Shown: positions 47,986-61,145 of the stretch, one piece after another
Layout of the letters: every line of letters begins with the position of its first letter
Numbering within the stretch: position 1 is the stretch's first letter
Origin: Tetragonia tetragonoides
Lineage: Eukaryota > Streptophyta > Magnoliopsida > Caryophyllales > Aizoaceae
Direction: 5' to 3'
DNA: 64,000 nt
NCBI GenBank assembly: GCA_038025085.1
Contig: CM076140.1
Span: 30,429,501 to 30,493,500 of the forward strand
Position numbers and translations under genes: made by a program
Notes under the pieces: model-generated
What the model saw: only the letters and a program-made list of their open reading frames with translations
What the model was told of the DNA's origin: nothing
Databases searched by the model: none

Positions 47986-50185
47986 GTTTTCAAGTACAAA
48001 CAAGCTTCAACTCAAGCTTTTTAATACATTTACGCGTTTTAAAACCTCGTACGAGTAGGGTGAAAGAGATTTGAGTTCTTTTGTGTTGTATATTAAGAGA
48101 AAGCATCCAAATACTTTGTTTGAATTCATTTGAGTGTGATACTACACCTAGGATGTTTACAAGTTCAAACAAGCTTCAACTCAAGCTTTTGAATGCATTT
48201 ACCCGTTTTAACCGCTCTTACGACTAGGGTGAAAGAGATTTGAGTTCTTTGGTGTTGTATATTAAGAGAAAGAATCCAAATATTTTGTTTGCATTCAATT
48301 GAGTATGAAACTACACCAAGAGTGTTTTATAGTACAAAAAAGCTTCAACGCAAGCTGTTACAATGCATTTACCCGTTTAAAGGCTCATACGAGTCGGGTG
48401 AAAGAGATTTGAGTTCTTTTGTGTTGTATATTAAGAGAAAGCATCCAAATACTTTGTTTGCATTCATTTGAGTGTGAAACTACACCTAGGATGTTTTCAA
48501 GTACAAACAAGCTTCAACTAAAGCTTTTGAATGCATTTACGCGTTTTAAAAGCTCTTACGAGTAGGGTGAAAGAGATTTGAGTTCTTTTGTGTTGTATAT
48601 TAAGAGAAAGCATCCAAATGTTTTGTTTGCGTTCATTTGAGTATGAAACTAAACAAAGAATGTTTTATAGTGCAAACAAGCTTCAACTCAAGCAGTTTTA
48701 ATGCATTTACGCGTTTTAAAACCTCATACGAGTAGGGTAAATGAGATTTAGGTTCTTTTGTGTTGTATATTAAGAGAAAGCATCCAAATACTTTTTTTGC
48801 ATTGAATTGAGTGCGAAACTACACCTAGGATATTTTCAAGTACAAACAAGCTTCAACTAAAGCTTTTGAATGCATTTACGCGTTTTAAAAGCTCTTACGA
48901 TTAGGGTGAACGAGATTTGAGTTCTTTTGTATTGTATATTCAGAGAATGCACCCAAATATTTTGTTTGCATTCATTTGAGTATGAAACTACACCAAGAAT
49001 GTTTGAAAGTACAAACAAGCTTCAACTCAAGCTTTTGAATCCATTTACGCGTTTTAAAAGCTCATACGAGTAGGGTGAAATAGATTTGAGTTCTTTTGTG
49101 TTGTATAGTAAGAGAAAGCATTCGAATACGTTGTTTGCATTCATTTCAGTGTGAAACTACACCTAGGATGTTTAAAAGTACAAACAAGCTTCAACTCAAG
49201 CTTTTGAATGCATTTACGCGTTTTAATAGCTCGTACGAGTAGGGTGAAAGAGATTTGAGTTCTTTTGTGTTGTATATTAAGAGAAAGCATCCAAATACTT
49301 TGTTAGCATTCATTTAAGTGTGAAACTACACCTAGGTTTTTTACAAATACAAACAAGCTTCAACTTAAGCTTTTGGATGCATTTACCCGTTTTAAAAGCT
49401 CTTACGAGTAGGATGAAAGAGATTGGAGTTCTTTTGTGTTGTATATTAAGGGAAAGCACCCAAACGTTTTGTTTTCATTCATTTAAGAATGAAACTACAC
49501 CAAGAATGTTTTTAAGTACAAACAAGCTTAAACTCAAGCTTTTGAATGCATTTACGCGTTTTAAAAGCTCTTACCAGTGGGGTGAAAGAGATTTGAGTTC
49601 TTATGTGTTGTTGATTAAGAGAAAACATCCAAATACTTTGTTTGTATTGATTTGAGTGTGAAACTACACCTAGGATGTTTTCAAGTACAAACAAGCTTCA
49701 ACTCAAGCTTTTGAATGTATTTACGCGTTTTAAAAGCTCGTACGAGTAGGGTGAAAGAGATTTGAGTTATTTTGTGTTGTATATTAAGAGAAAGCATCCA
49801 AATACTTTGTTTGCATTCATTTGAGTGTTAAACTACACCTAGGATGTTTACAAGTAAAAACAAGCTGCAACTCAAGCTTTTAAATGCATTTATGCGTTTT
49901 AAAAGCTCATACGAGTAGGGTGAAAGAGATTTGAGTTCGTTTGTGTTGTATATTAGGAGAAGCACCAAAATGTTTTGTTTGCATTCATTTGAGTATGAAA
50001 CTACACCAAAAATGTTTTAAAGTACAAACTAGCTTCAACTCAGGCTTTTTTAATGCATTTACGCGTTTTAAAAGCTCATACGAGTAGGGTGAAAGAGATT
50101 TGAGTTCGTTTGTGTTGTATATTAAGAGAAAGCATCCAAATACTTTGTTTGCATACATTAGAGTGTGAAACTACTCCTAGGATGT
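47985..50185 (+). repeat. Satellite segment E, copy 2
   Basis: Second near-identical copy of 44160-46360. At about 50185 it switches within one monomer to segment B: the text left of the switch matches 46360 (GTGAAACTACTCC) and the text right of it matches 31260 (CAAGCATCAACTC). Confidence 0.93.
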
Positions 50186-53100
50186 TTACAAGTACAAACA
50201 AGCATCAACTCAAGCTTTTGAATGCATTTACACGTTTTAAAAGCTCTTACGAGTAGGGTGAAAGAGATTTGAGTTCTTTTGTGTTGTATATTAAGAGAAA
50301 GCTTCCAAATACTTTGTTTGCACTCATTTGAGTGTGAAACTACACCAAGAATGTTTTATAGCACAAACAAGCTTCAACTCAAGCTGTTTTAATGCATTTA
50401 CGCGTTTTAAATGCTCATACGAGTAGGGTGAAAGAGATTTAAGTTCTTTTGTGTTGTATATCAAGAGAAAGCATCCAAATACTTTGTTTGCATTTATTTC
50501 ATTGTGAAACTACACCTAGGATGTTTACAAGTACAAACAAGCTTCAACTCAAGCTGTTTTAATGCATTTACACGTTTTAAATGCTCATACGAGTAGGGTG
50601 AAAGAGATTTAAGTTCTTTTGTGTTGTATAATAAGAGAGAGTATCCAAATACTTTGTTTGCATTCATTTGAGTGTGAAACTACACCTAGGCTTTTTAGAA
50701 GTACAAACAAGCTTCAACTCTAGCTTTTGAATGCATTTACGCGTTTCAAAAGCTCATACGAGTAGGGTGAAAGAGATTTGAATTCGTTTGTGTGGCTATT
50801 AAGAGAAAGCATCCAAATACTTTGTTTGCATTCATTTGAGTGTGAAACTACACCTAGGATATTTACAAGTACAATTAAGCTTCAACTCAAGCTTTTGAAT
50901 GCATTTACGCATTTTAAAAGCTCGTACGACTAGGGTGAAAGAGATTTGACTTCGTTTGTGTGGTATATTAAGTGAAAGCATCCAAATACTTTTTTTGCAT
51001 TCATTTGAGTGTGAAACTACACCTAGGATGTTCAGAAGTACAAACAAGCTTCAACTCAAGCTTTTGAATGCATTTACGCGTTTTAAAAGCTCGTACGAGT
51101 AGGGTGAAAGAGATTTGAGTTCTTTTGTGTTGTATATTAAGAGAAAGCATCCAAATACTTTGTTTGCATTCATTTGAGTGTGAAACTACACCTAGGATGT
51201 TTTCAAGTACAAACAAGCTTCAACTCAAGCTTTTGAATGCATTTACGCGTTTTAAAAGCTCTTACCTGTAGGGTGAAAGAGATTTGAGTTCTTTTGTGTT
51301 GTATATTAAGAGAAAGCATCCAAATACTTTGTTTGCATTCATTTGAGTGTGAAACTACACCTGGGATGTTTACAAGTACAAACAAGCTTCAACTCAAGCT
51401 TTTGAATGCATTTACGCGTTTTAAACGCTCGTACGAGTAGGGTGAATGAGATTTGAGTTCTTTTGTGTTGTATATTAAGAGAAAGCATCCAAATACTTTG
51501 TTTGAATTCCTTTGAGTGTGAAACTACACCTAGGATGTTTACAAGTACAAACAAGTTTCAACTTAAGCTTTTGAATGCATTTACGTGTTTTAAAAGCTCG
51601 AACGAGTAGGGTGAAAGAGATTCAGTTCTTTTGTGTTGTATATTAAGAGAAAGCATACAAATACTTTGTTTGCATTCATTTGAGTGTGAAACTACGCCTA
51701 GGATGTTTACAAGTACAAACAGGCATCAACTCAAGGTTTTGAATGCATTTACACGTTTTAAAAGCTTGTACGAGTATGGTGAAAGAGATTTGAGTTCTTT
51801 TGTGTTGTATATTAAGAGAAAGCATACAAATACTTTGTTTGCCTTCATTTGAGTGTGAAACTACACCTGGGATGTTTACAAGTACAAACAAGCTTCAACT
51901 CACGCTTTTGAATGCATTTACGCGTTTTAAAAGCTCGTACGAGTAGGGTGAAAGAGATTGGAGTTCTTTTTTGTTGTATATTAAGAGAAAGTACCCTAAT
52001 GATTTGCTTGCATTCGTTTGAGTATAAAACTACCCCAAGAATGTTTTATAGTACAAACAAGCTCCAACTCAAGCTTTTTTAATGCATTGCGCGTTTTAAA
52101 AGCTCATACGAGTAGGGTGAAAGAGATTTGAGTTCGTTTGTGTTGCATATTAAGAGAAAGCATCCAAATACTTTGTTTGCATTTATTTGAGTGTGAAAGT
52201 ACACCTAGGATATTTTCAAGTACAAACAAGCTTCAACTCAAGCTTTTGAATGCATTTACGCGTTTTAAAAGCTCTTACGAGTAGGGTGAAAGAGATTTGA
52301 GTTCTTTTGTGTTATGTATTAAGAGAAAGCATCCAAATACTTTCTTTGTCTTCATTTGAGTATGAAACTACACCTAGGGTGTTTTCAAGTACAAACAAGC
52401 TTCAACTCAAGCTTTTGAATGCATTTACGCGTTTTAAAAGCTCGTACGAGTAGGGTGAAAGAGATTTGAGTTCTTTTGTGTTGTATATTACGAGAAAGCA
52501 CCCCAATGTGTTGTTTGCATTCATTTGAGTATGAAACTACACCGAAAATGTTTTATAGTACAAACTAGCTTCAACTGAAGCTTTTTTAATGCATTTATGC
52601 GTTTTAAAAGCTCATACGAGTAGGGTGAAAGAGATTTGAGTTCGTTTGTGTTGTATATTAAGAGAAAGCATCCAAATACTTTGTTTGTATTCATTAGAGT
52701 GTGAAACTACACCTAGGATGTTTAGAAGTACAAACAAGCTTCAACTCAAGCTTTTGAATGCATTTACGCGTTTTAACAGCTCTTACGACTAGGGTGATAG
52801 AGATTGAGTTCTTTTTGTATTCTATATTCAGAGAATGCACCCAAATGTTTTGTTTGCATTCATTTGAGGATGAAACTACACCAAGAATGTTGTATAGTAC
52901 AAACAAGCTTCATTTGAGTGTGAAACAACACCAGGGATGTTTACAAGTACAAACAAGCTTCAACTCAAGCTTTTGAATCCATTTACGCGTTTTAAAAGCT
53001 CATACGAGTAGGGTGAAATAGATTTGAGTTCTTTTGTGTTTCATAGTAAGAGAAAGCATTCGAATACTTTGTTTGCATTCATTTCAGTGTGAAACTACAC

Positions 53101-56100
53101 CTAGGATGTTTAAAAGTACAAACAAGCTTCAACTCAAGCTTTTGAATGCATTTACGCGTTTTAATAGCTCGTACGAGTAGGGTGAAAGAGATTTGAGTTC
53201 TTTTGTGTTGTATATTTAGAGAAAGCATCCAAAAACTTTGTTAGCATTCATTTAAGTGTGAAACTACACCTAGGTTTTTTACAAATACAAACAAGCTTCA
53301 ACTCAAGCTTTAGGATGCATTTACGCGTTTTAAAAGCTCTTACGAGTAGGATGAAAGAGATTGGAGTTCTTTTGTGTTGTATATTAAGGGAAAGCACCCA
53401 AACGATTTGTTTTCATTCATTTAAGAATGAAACTACACCAAGAATGTTTTTAAGTACAAACAAGCTTCAACTCAAGCTTTTGAATGCATTAACGCGTTTT
53501 AAAAGCTCGTTTGAGTAGGGTGAAACAGATTTGAGTTCTTTTGTGTCGTATATTAAGAGAAAGCATCCAAATACTTTTTTTGCATTCATTTGAGTGTGAT
53601 ACTACACCTAGGATGTTTACAAGTTCAAACAAGCTTCAACTCAAGCTTTTGAATGCATTTACCCATTTTAACCGCTCTTACGACTAGGGTGAAAGAGATT
53701 TGAGTTCTTTTGTGTTGTATATTAAGAGAAAGCATCCAAATATTTTGTTTGCATTCAATTGAGTATGAAACTACACCAAGAATGTTGTATAGTACAAACA
53801 AGCTTCAACGCAAGCTGTTATAATGCATTTACCTGTATAAAAGCTCATACAAGTAGGGTGAAAGAGATTTGAGTTCTTTTGTGTTGTATATTAAAAGAAA
53901 GCAACCAAATACTTTGTTTGCATTCATTTGTGTGTGAAACTACACCTAGGATGTTTTCAAGTACAAAAAGACTTCAACTAAAGCTTTTGAATGCATTTAC
54001 GCGTTTTTAAAGCTCTTACGAGTAGGGTGAAAGAGATTTGAGTTCTTTTGTATTGTATATTAAGAGAAAGCATCCAATCAATTTATTTGCATTCATTTGA
54101 GTGTGAAACTACACCTAGGTTGTTTAGAAGTACAAACAAGCTTCAACTCTAGCTTTTGAATGCATTTACGCGTATCAAAAGCTTATACGAGTAGGGTGAA
54201 AGAGATTTGAGTTCATTTGTATTGTATATTAAGAGAAAGCATCCAAATACATTATTTGCATTCATTTGAGTGTGAAACTACACCTAGGATGTTTAGAAGT
54301 ACAAACAAACTTCAACTCTAACTTTTGAATGCATTTACGCGTATCAAAAGCTTATACGAGTAGGGTGAAAGAGATTTGAGTTCTTTTGTATTGTATATTA
54401 AGAGAAAGCATCCAAATACTTTATTTGCATTCATTTGAGTGTGAAACTACACCTAGGATTTTTAGAAGTACAAACAAGCTTCAACTCTAGCTTTTGAATG
54501 CATTTACGCGTATCAAAAGCTTAGACGAGTAGGGTGAAAGAGATTTGAATTCGTTTGTGTGGTCTATTAAGAAAAAGCATCCAAATACTTTGTTTGCAAT
54601 CATTTGATTGTGAAACTAAACCTAGGATGTTTAGAAGTACAATCAAGCTTCAACTCAAGCTTTTGAATGCATTTACGCGTTTTACAAGCTCGTACGAGTA
54701 GGGTGAAAGAGATTTGAGTTCTTTTGTATTTTTTATTAAGAGAAAGCATCTAAATGTTTTTTTTGCATTCATTTGAGTATGAAACTACACCAAGAATACT
54801 TTATAGTACAAACGAGCTTCAACTCAAGCTGTTATAATGCATGTACGCGTTTTAAAAGCTCATACGAGTAGGGTGAAAGAGATTTGAGTTCTTTTGTGTT
54901 GTATATTGAGAGAAAGCATCCAAATAGTTTGTTTGCATTCATTTGAGTGTGAAACTTCACCAAGGATGTTTTCAAGTACAAACAAGCTTCAGCTCAAGCT
55001 TTTAAACACATTTACGCGTTTTAAAAGCTCGTACGAGTAGGGTGAAAGAGATTTGAGTTCTTTTGTGTTATATATTAAGAGAAAGCATCCAAATACTTTG
55101 TTTGCATTCATTTGAGTGTGAAACTACACGTAGGATGTTTACAAGTACAAACACGCTTCAACTCAGGCTTTTGAATGCATTTATGCGTTTTAAAAGCTCG
55201 TACGAGTAGGATGAAAGAGATTTGAGTTACTTTGTGTTGTATAATAAGAGAAAGCATCCAAATACTTTGTTTGCATTCATTTGAGTGTGAAACTACACCT
55301 AGGATGTTTACAAGTATAAACAAGCTGCAACTCAAGCTTTTAAATGCATTTATGCGTTTAAAAAGCTCATACGAGTAGGGTGAAAGAGATTTGAGTTCGT
55401 TTGTGTTGTATATTAGGAGAAGCACCAAAATGTTTTGTTTGCATTCATTTGAGTATGAAACTACACCAAAAATGTTTTAAAGTACAAACTAGCTTCAACT
55501 CAAGCTTTTTTAATGCATTTACGCGTTTTAAAAGCTCATACGAGTAGGGTGAAAGAGATTTGAGTTCGTTTGTGTTGTATATTAAGAGAAAGCATCCAAA
55601 TACTTTGTTTGCATACATTAGAGTGTGAAACTACTCCTAGGATGTTTTCAAGTACAAACAACCTTCAACTCAAGCTTTCGAATGCATTTACGCGTTTTAA
55701 AAGCTCGTACGAGTAGGGTGAAAGAGATTGGAGTTCTTTTGTGTTGTATATTAAGAGAAAGCACCCAAATGATTTGTTTGCATTCATTTGAGTATAAAAC
55801 TACACCAAGAATGTTTTATAGTACAAAGAAGCTCTAACTCAAGCTTTTTTAATGCATTTACGCGTTTTAAAAGCTCATACGAGTAGGGTGAAAGAGATTC
55901 GGGTTCTTGTGCGTTGTATATTAAGAGAAAGCATCCAAATGTTTTGTTTGCATTCATTTGAGTATGAAACTACACCAAGAATGTTTTATAGTACAAACAA
56001 GCTTCAACTCAAGCTGTTTTAATGCATTTACGCGTTTTAAAAGTTCATACGAGTAGGGTGAAAAAGATTTGAGTTCTTTTGTGTTGTATATTAAGAGAAT

Positions 56101-58210
56101 GCATCCAAATACTTTTTTTGCATTCATTTGAATGTAAAACTACACCTAGGATGTTTTCAAGTACAAACAAGCTTCAACTAAAGCTTTTGAATGCATTTAC
56201 GCGTTTTAAAAGCTCTTACGAGTAGGGTGAAAGAGATTTGAGTTCTTTTGTGTTGTATATTAAGAGAAAGCATCCAAATGATTTGTTTGCATTCATTTGA
56301 GTATGAAACTAAACAAAGAATGTTTTATAGTACAAACAAGCTTCAACTCAAGCAGTTTTAATGCATTTACGTGTTTTAAAAGCTCATACGAGTAGTGTGA
56401 AAGAGATTTGAGTTCTTTTGTGTTGTATACTAAGAGAAAGTATCCAAATACTTTGTTTGCATTCATTTGAGTGTGAAACTACACCTAGGATGTTTACAAG
56501 TACAAACAAGCTTCAACTCAAGCTTTTGAATGCATTTACGCGTTTTAAAAGCTCGTACGAGTAGGGTAAAAGAGATTTGAGTTCTTTTGTGTTGTATATT
56601 AAGAGAAAGCATCCAAATACTTTGTTTGCATTCATTTGAGTGTGAAACTACACCTAGGATATTTTCAAGTACAAACAAGCTTCAACTCAAGCTTTTGAAT
56701 GCATTTACGCGTTTTAAAAGCTCGTACGAGTAGGGTGAAACAGATTTGAGTTCTTTTGTGTTGTATATTAAGAGAAAGCATCCAAATACTTTGTTTGCAT
56801 TCATTTGAGTGTGATACTACACCTAGGATGTTTACAAGTTCAAACAAGCTTCAACTCAAGCTTTTGAATGCATTTACCCGTTTTAACCGCTCTTACGACT
56901 AGGGTGAAAGAGATTTGAGTTCTTTTGTGTTGTATATTAAGAGAAAGCATCCAAATGTTTTGTTTGCATTCAATTGAGTATGAAACTACACCAAGAATGT
57001 TTTATACTACAAACAAGCTTCAACCCAAGCTGTTATATTGCATTTACCCGTTTAAAAGCTCATACGAGTAGGGTGAAAGAGATTTGAGTTCTTTTGTGTT
57101 GTATATAAAGAGAAAGCATTCAAATACTTTGTTTGCATTCATTTGAGTGTGAAACTACACCTAGGATGTTTTCAAGTACAAACAAGCTTCAACTAAAGCT
57201 TTTGAATGCATTTACTCGTTTTAAAAGCTCTTACGAGTAGGGTGAAAGAGATTTGAGTTCTTTTGTGTTGTATATTAAGAGAAAGCATCCAAATGTTTTG
57301 TTTGCATTCATTTGAGTATGAAACTAAACAAAGAATGTTTTCTACAACAAACAAGCTTTAACTCAAGCAATTTTAATGCATTTACGCGTTTTAAAACCTC
57401 ATACGAGTAGGGTGAATGAGATTTAGGTTCTTTTGTGTTGTATATTAAGAGAAAGCATCCAAATACTTTTTTTGCATTCATTTGAGTGTGAAACTACACC
57501 TAGGATGTTTTGAAGTACAAACAAGCTTCAACTAAAGCTTTTGAATGCATTTACGCGTTTTAAAAGCTCTTACGAGTAGGGTGAAAGAGATTTGAGTTCT
57601 TTTGTATTGTATATTAAGAGAAAGCATCCAAATACTTTATTTGCATTCATTTGAGTGTGAAACAACACCTAGGATGTTTAGTAGTACAAACAAGCTTCAA
57701 CTCTAGCTTTTGAATGCATTTACGTGTTTCGAAAGCTTATACGAGTAGGGTGAAAGAGATTTGAATTCGTTTGTGTGGTCTATTAAGAGAAAGCATCCAA
57801 ATACATGGTTTGCATTGATTTGATTATGAAACTACACCTAGGATGTTTAGAAGTACAAACAAGCTTGAACTCAAGCTTTTGAATGCATTTACGCGTTTTA
57901 AAAGCTCGTACGAGTAGGGTGAAAGAGATTTGAGTTCTTTTGTATTGTATATTAAGAGAAAGCATCCAATTGTTTATTTTGCATTCATTTGAGTATAAAA
58001 CTACACCAAGAATATTTTATAGTACAAACAAGCTTCAACTCAAGCTGTTTTAATGCATTTACGTGTTTTAAAAGCTCATACGAGTAGGGTGAAAGAGATT
58101 TGAGTTCTTTTGTGTTGTATATTAAGAGAAAGCATCCAAATACTTTGTTTGCATTCATTTGAATGTGAAACTACACCAAGGATGTTTTCAAGTACAAACA
58201 AGCTTCAACT
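50185..58210 (+). repeat. ~8-kb satellite segment B, copy 2
   Basis: Second copy of 31260-39180. It keeps 38 bp near 50972 that the first copy lacks, lacks one monomer near 56700 and retains the intact monomers around 57370-57640 that are fused in segment C copies. It therefore preserves the ancestral arrangement at that place. Confidence 0.88.
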
Positions 58211-61145
58211 CAAGCTTTTTAATACAACGCGTTTTAAAAGCTCGTACGAGTAGGGTGAAAAAGATTTGAGTTCTTTTGTGTTGTATATTAAGAGAAAGCA
58301 TCCAAATACTTTGTTTGAATTCATTTGAGTGTGAAACTACACCTAGGAATTTTACAAGTACAAACAAGCTTCAACTCAAGCTTTTGAATGCATTTACGTG
58401 TTTTAAAAGCTCGTAGGAGTAGGGTGAACCAGATTTGAGTTTTTTTGTGTTGTATATTAAGAGAAAGCATCCAAATACTTTGTTTGCATTCATTTGAGTG
58501 TGATACTACACGTAGGATGTTTACAAGTTCAAACAAGCTTTAACTCAAGCTTTTGAATGCATTTACCCGTTTTAACCGCTCTTACGACTAGGGTGAAAGA
58601 GATTCGAGTTCTCTTGTGTTGTATATTAAGAGAAAGCATCCAAATGTTTTGTTTGCATTCAATTGAGTATGAAACTACACCAAGAATGTTTTATACTACA
58701 AACAAGCTTCAACCCAAGCTGTTATAATGCATTTACCCGTTTGAAAGTTCATACGAGTAGGGTGAAAGAGATTTGAGTTCTTTTGTGTTGTATATAAAGA
58801 GAAAGCATTCAAATACTTTGTTTGCATTCATTTGATTGTGAAACTATACCTAGGATGTTTTCAAGTACAAACAAGCTTCAACTAAAGCTTTTGAATACAT
58901 TTACTCGTTTTAAAAGCTCCTACGAGTAGGGTGAAAGAGATTTGAGTTCTTTTGTGTTGTATATTAAGAGAAAGCATCCAAATGTTTTGTTCGCATTCAT
59001 TTGAGTATGAAACTAACCAAAGAATGTTTTATAGTAGAAACAAGCTTCAACTCAAGCAGTTTTAATGCATTTACGCGTTTTAAAACCTCATACGAGTAGG
59101 GTGAATGAGATTTATGTTCTTTTGTGTTGTATATTAAGAGAAAGCATCCAAATACTTTTTTTGCATTCATTTGAGTGTGAAACTACACCTAGGATGTTTT
59201 CAAGTACAAACAAGCTTCAACTAAAGCTTTTGAATGCATTTACGCGTTTTAAAAGCTCTTACGAGTAGGGTGAAAGAGATTTGAGTTCTTTTGCATTGTA
59301 TATTAAGAGAAAGCTTCCAAATACTTTATTTGCATTCATTGGAGTGTGAAACTACACCTAGGATGTTTAGAAGTACAAACAAGCTTCAACTCTAGCTTTT
59401 GAATGCATTTACGCGTTTCAAAAGCTTATACGAGTAGGGTGAAGGGAATTTGAATTCGTTTGTGTGGTCTATTAGGAGAAAGCATCCAAATACTTGGTTT
59501 GCATTCATTTGATTGTGAAACTACACCTAGGATGTTTAGAAGTACAAACAAGCTTCAACTCAAGCTTTTGAATACATTTACGCGTTTTAAAAGCTCGTAC
59601 GAGTAGGGTGAAAGAGATTTGAGTTCTTTTGTATTGTATATTAAGAGAAAGCATCCAAATGTTTATTTTACATTCATTTGAGTATGAAACTACACCAAGA
59701 ATGTTTTATAGTACAAACAAGCTTCAACTCAAGCTGTTTTAATGCATTTACGTGTTTTAAAAGCTCATACGAGTAGGGTGAAAGAGATTTGAGTTCTTTT
59801 GTGTTGTATATTAAGAGAAAGCATCCAAATACTTTGTTTGCATTCATTTGAATGTGAAACTACACTAAGGATGTTTTCAAGTACAAACAAGCTTCAACTC
59901 AAGCTTTTAAATGCATTTAGGCATTTTAAAAGCTCTTACGAGTAGGGTGAAAGAGATTTGAGTTCTTTTGTGTTGTATATTAAGAGAAAGCATCCAAATA
60001 CTTTGTTTGCATTCATTTTAGTGTGACACTACACGTAGGATGTTTACAAGTACAAACAAGCTTCAACTCAAGCTTTTGAATGCATTTACACGTTTTAAAA
60101 GCTCGTACGAGTAGGCTGAAAGAGATTTGAGTTATTTTGTGTTGTATATTAAGAGAAAGCATCCAAATACTTTGTTTGCATTCATTTGAGTGTGAAACTA
60201 CACCTAGGATGTTTTGAAGTACAAACAAGCTTCAACTCAAGCTTTTTAATACATTTACGCGTTTTAAAAGCTCGTACGAGTAGGGTGAAAGAGATTTGAG
60301 TTCTTTTGTGTTGTATATTAAGAGAAAGCATCCAAATACTTTGTTTGAATTCATTTGAGTGTGATACTACACCTAGGATGTTTACAAGTTCAAACAAGCT
60401 TCAACTCAAGCTTTTGAATGCATTTACCCGTTTTAACCGCTCTTACGATTAGGGTGAAAGAGATTTGAGCTCTTTGGTGTTGTATATTAAGAGAAAGCAT
60501 CCAAATATTTTGTTTGCATTCAATTGAGTATGAAACTACACCAAGAGTGTTTTATAGTACAAAAAAGTTTCAACGCAAGCTGTTACAATGCATTTACCCG
60601 TTTAAAGGCTCATACGAGTCGGGTGAAAGAGATTTGAGTTCTTTTGTGTTGTATATTAAGAGAAAGCATCCAAATACTTTGTTTGCATTCATTTGAGTGT
60701 GAAACTACACCTAGGATGTTTTCAAGTACAAACAAGCTTCAACTAAAGCTTTTGAATGCATTTACGCGTTTTAAAAGCTCTTACGAGTAGGGTGAAAGAG
60801 ATTTCAGTTCTTTTGTGTTGTATATTAAGAGAAAGCATCCAAATGTTTTGTTTGCGTTCATTTGAGTATGAAACTAAACAAAGAATGTTTTATAGTACAA
60901 ACAAGCTTCAACTCAAGCAGTTTTAATGCATTTACGTGTTTTAAAACCTCATACGAGTAGGGTAAATGAGATTTAGGTTCTATTGTGTTGTATATTAAGA
61001 GAAAGCATCCAAATACTTTTTTTGCATTGAATTGAGTGCGAAACTATACCTAGGATATTTTCAAGTACAAACAAGCTTCAACTAAAGCTTTTGAATGCAT
61101 TTACGCGTTTTAAAAGCTCTTACGATTAGGGTGAACGAGATTTGA
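58180..61145 (+). repeat. Satellite segment D, copy 2
   Basis: Second copy of 42130-45100 at an offset near 16,050 bp, with scattered single-base differences and a 3-bp loss at AATACAACGCG (58212). No gene is present. Confidence 0.9.
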
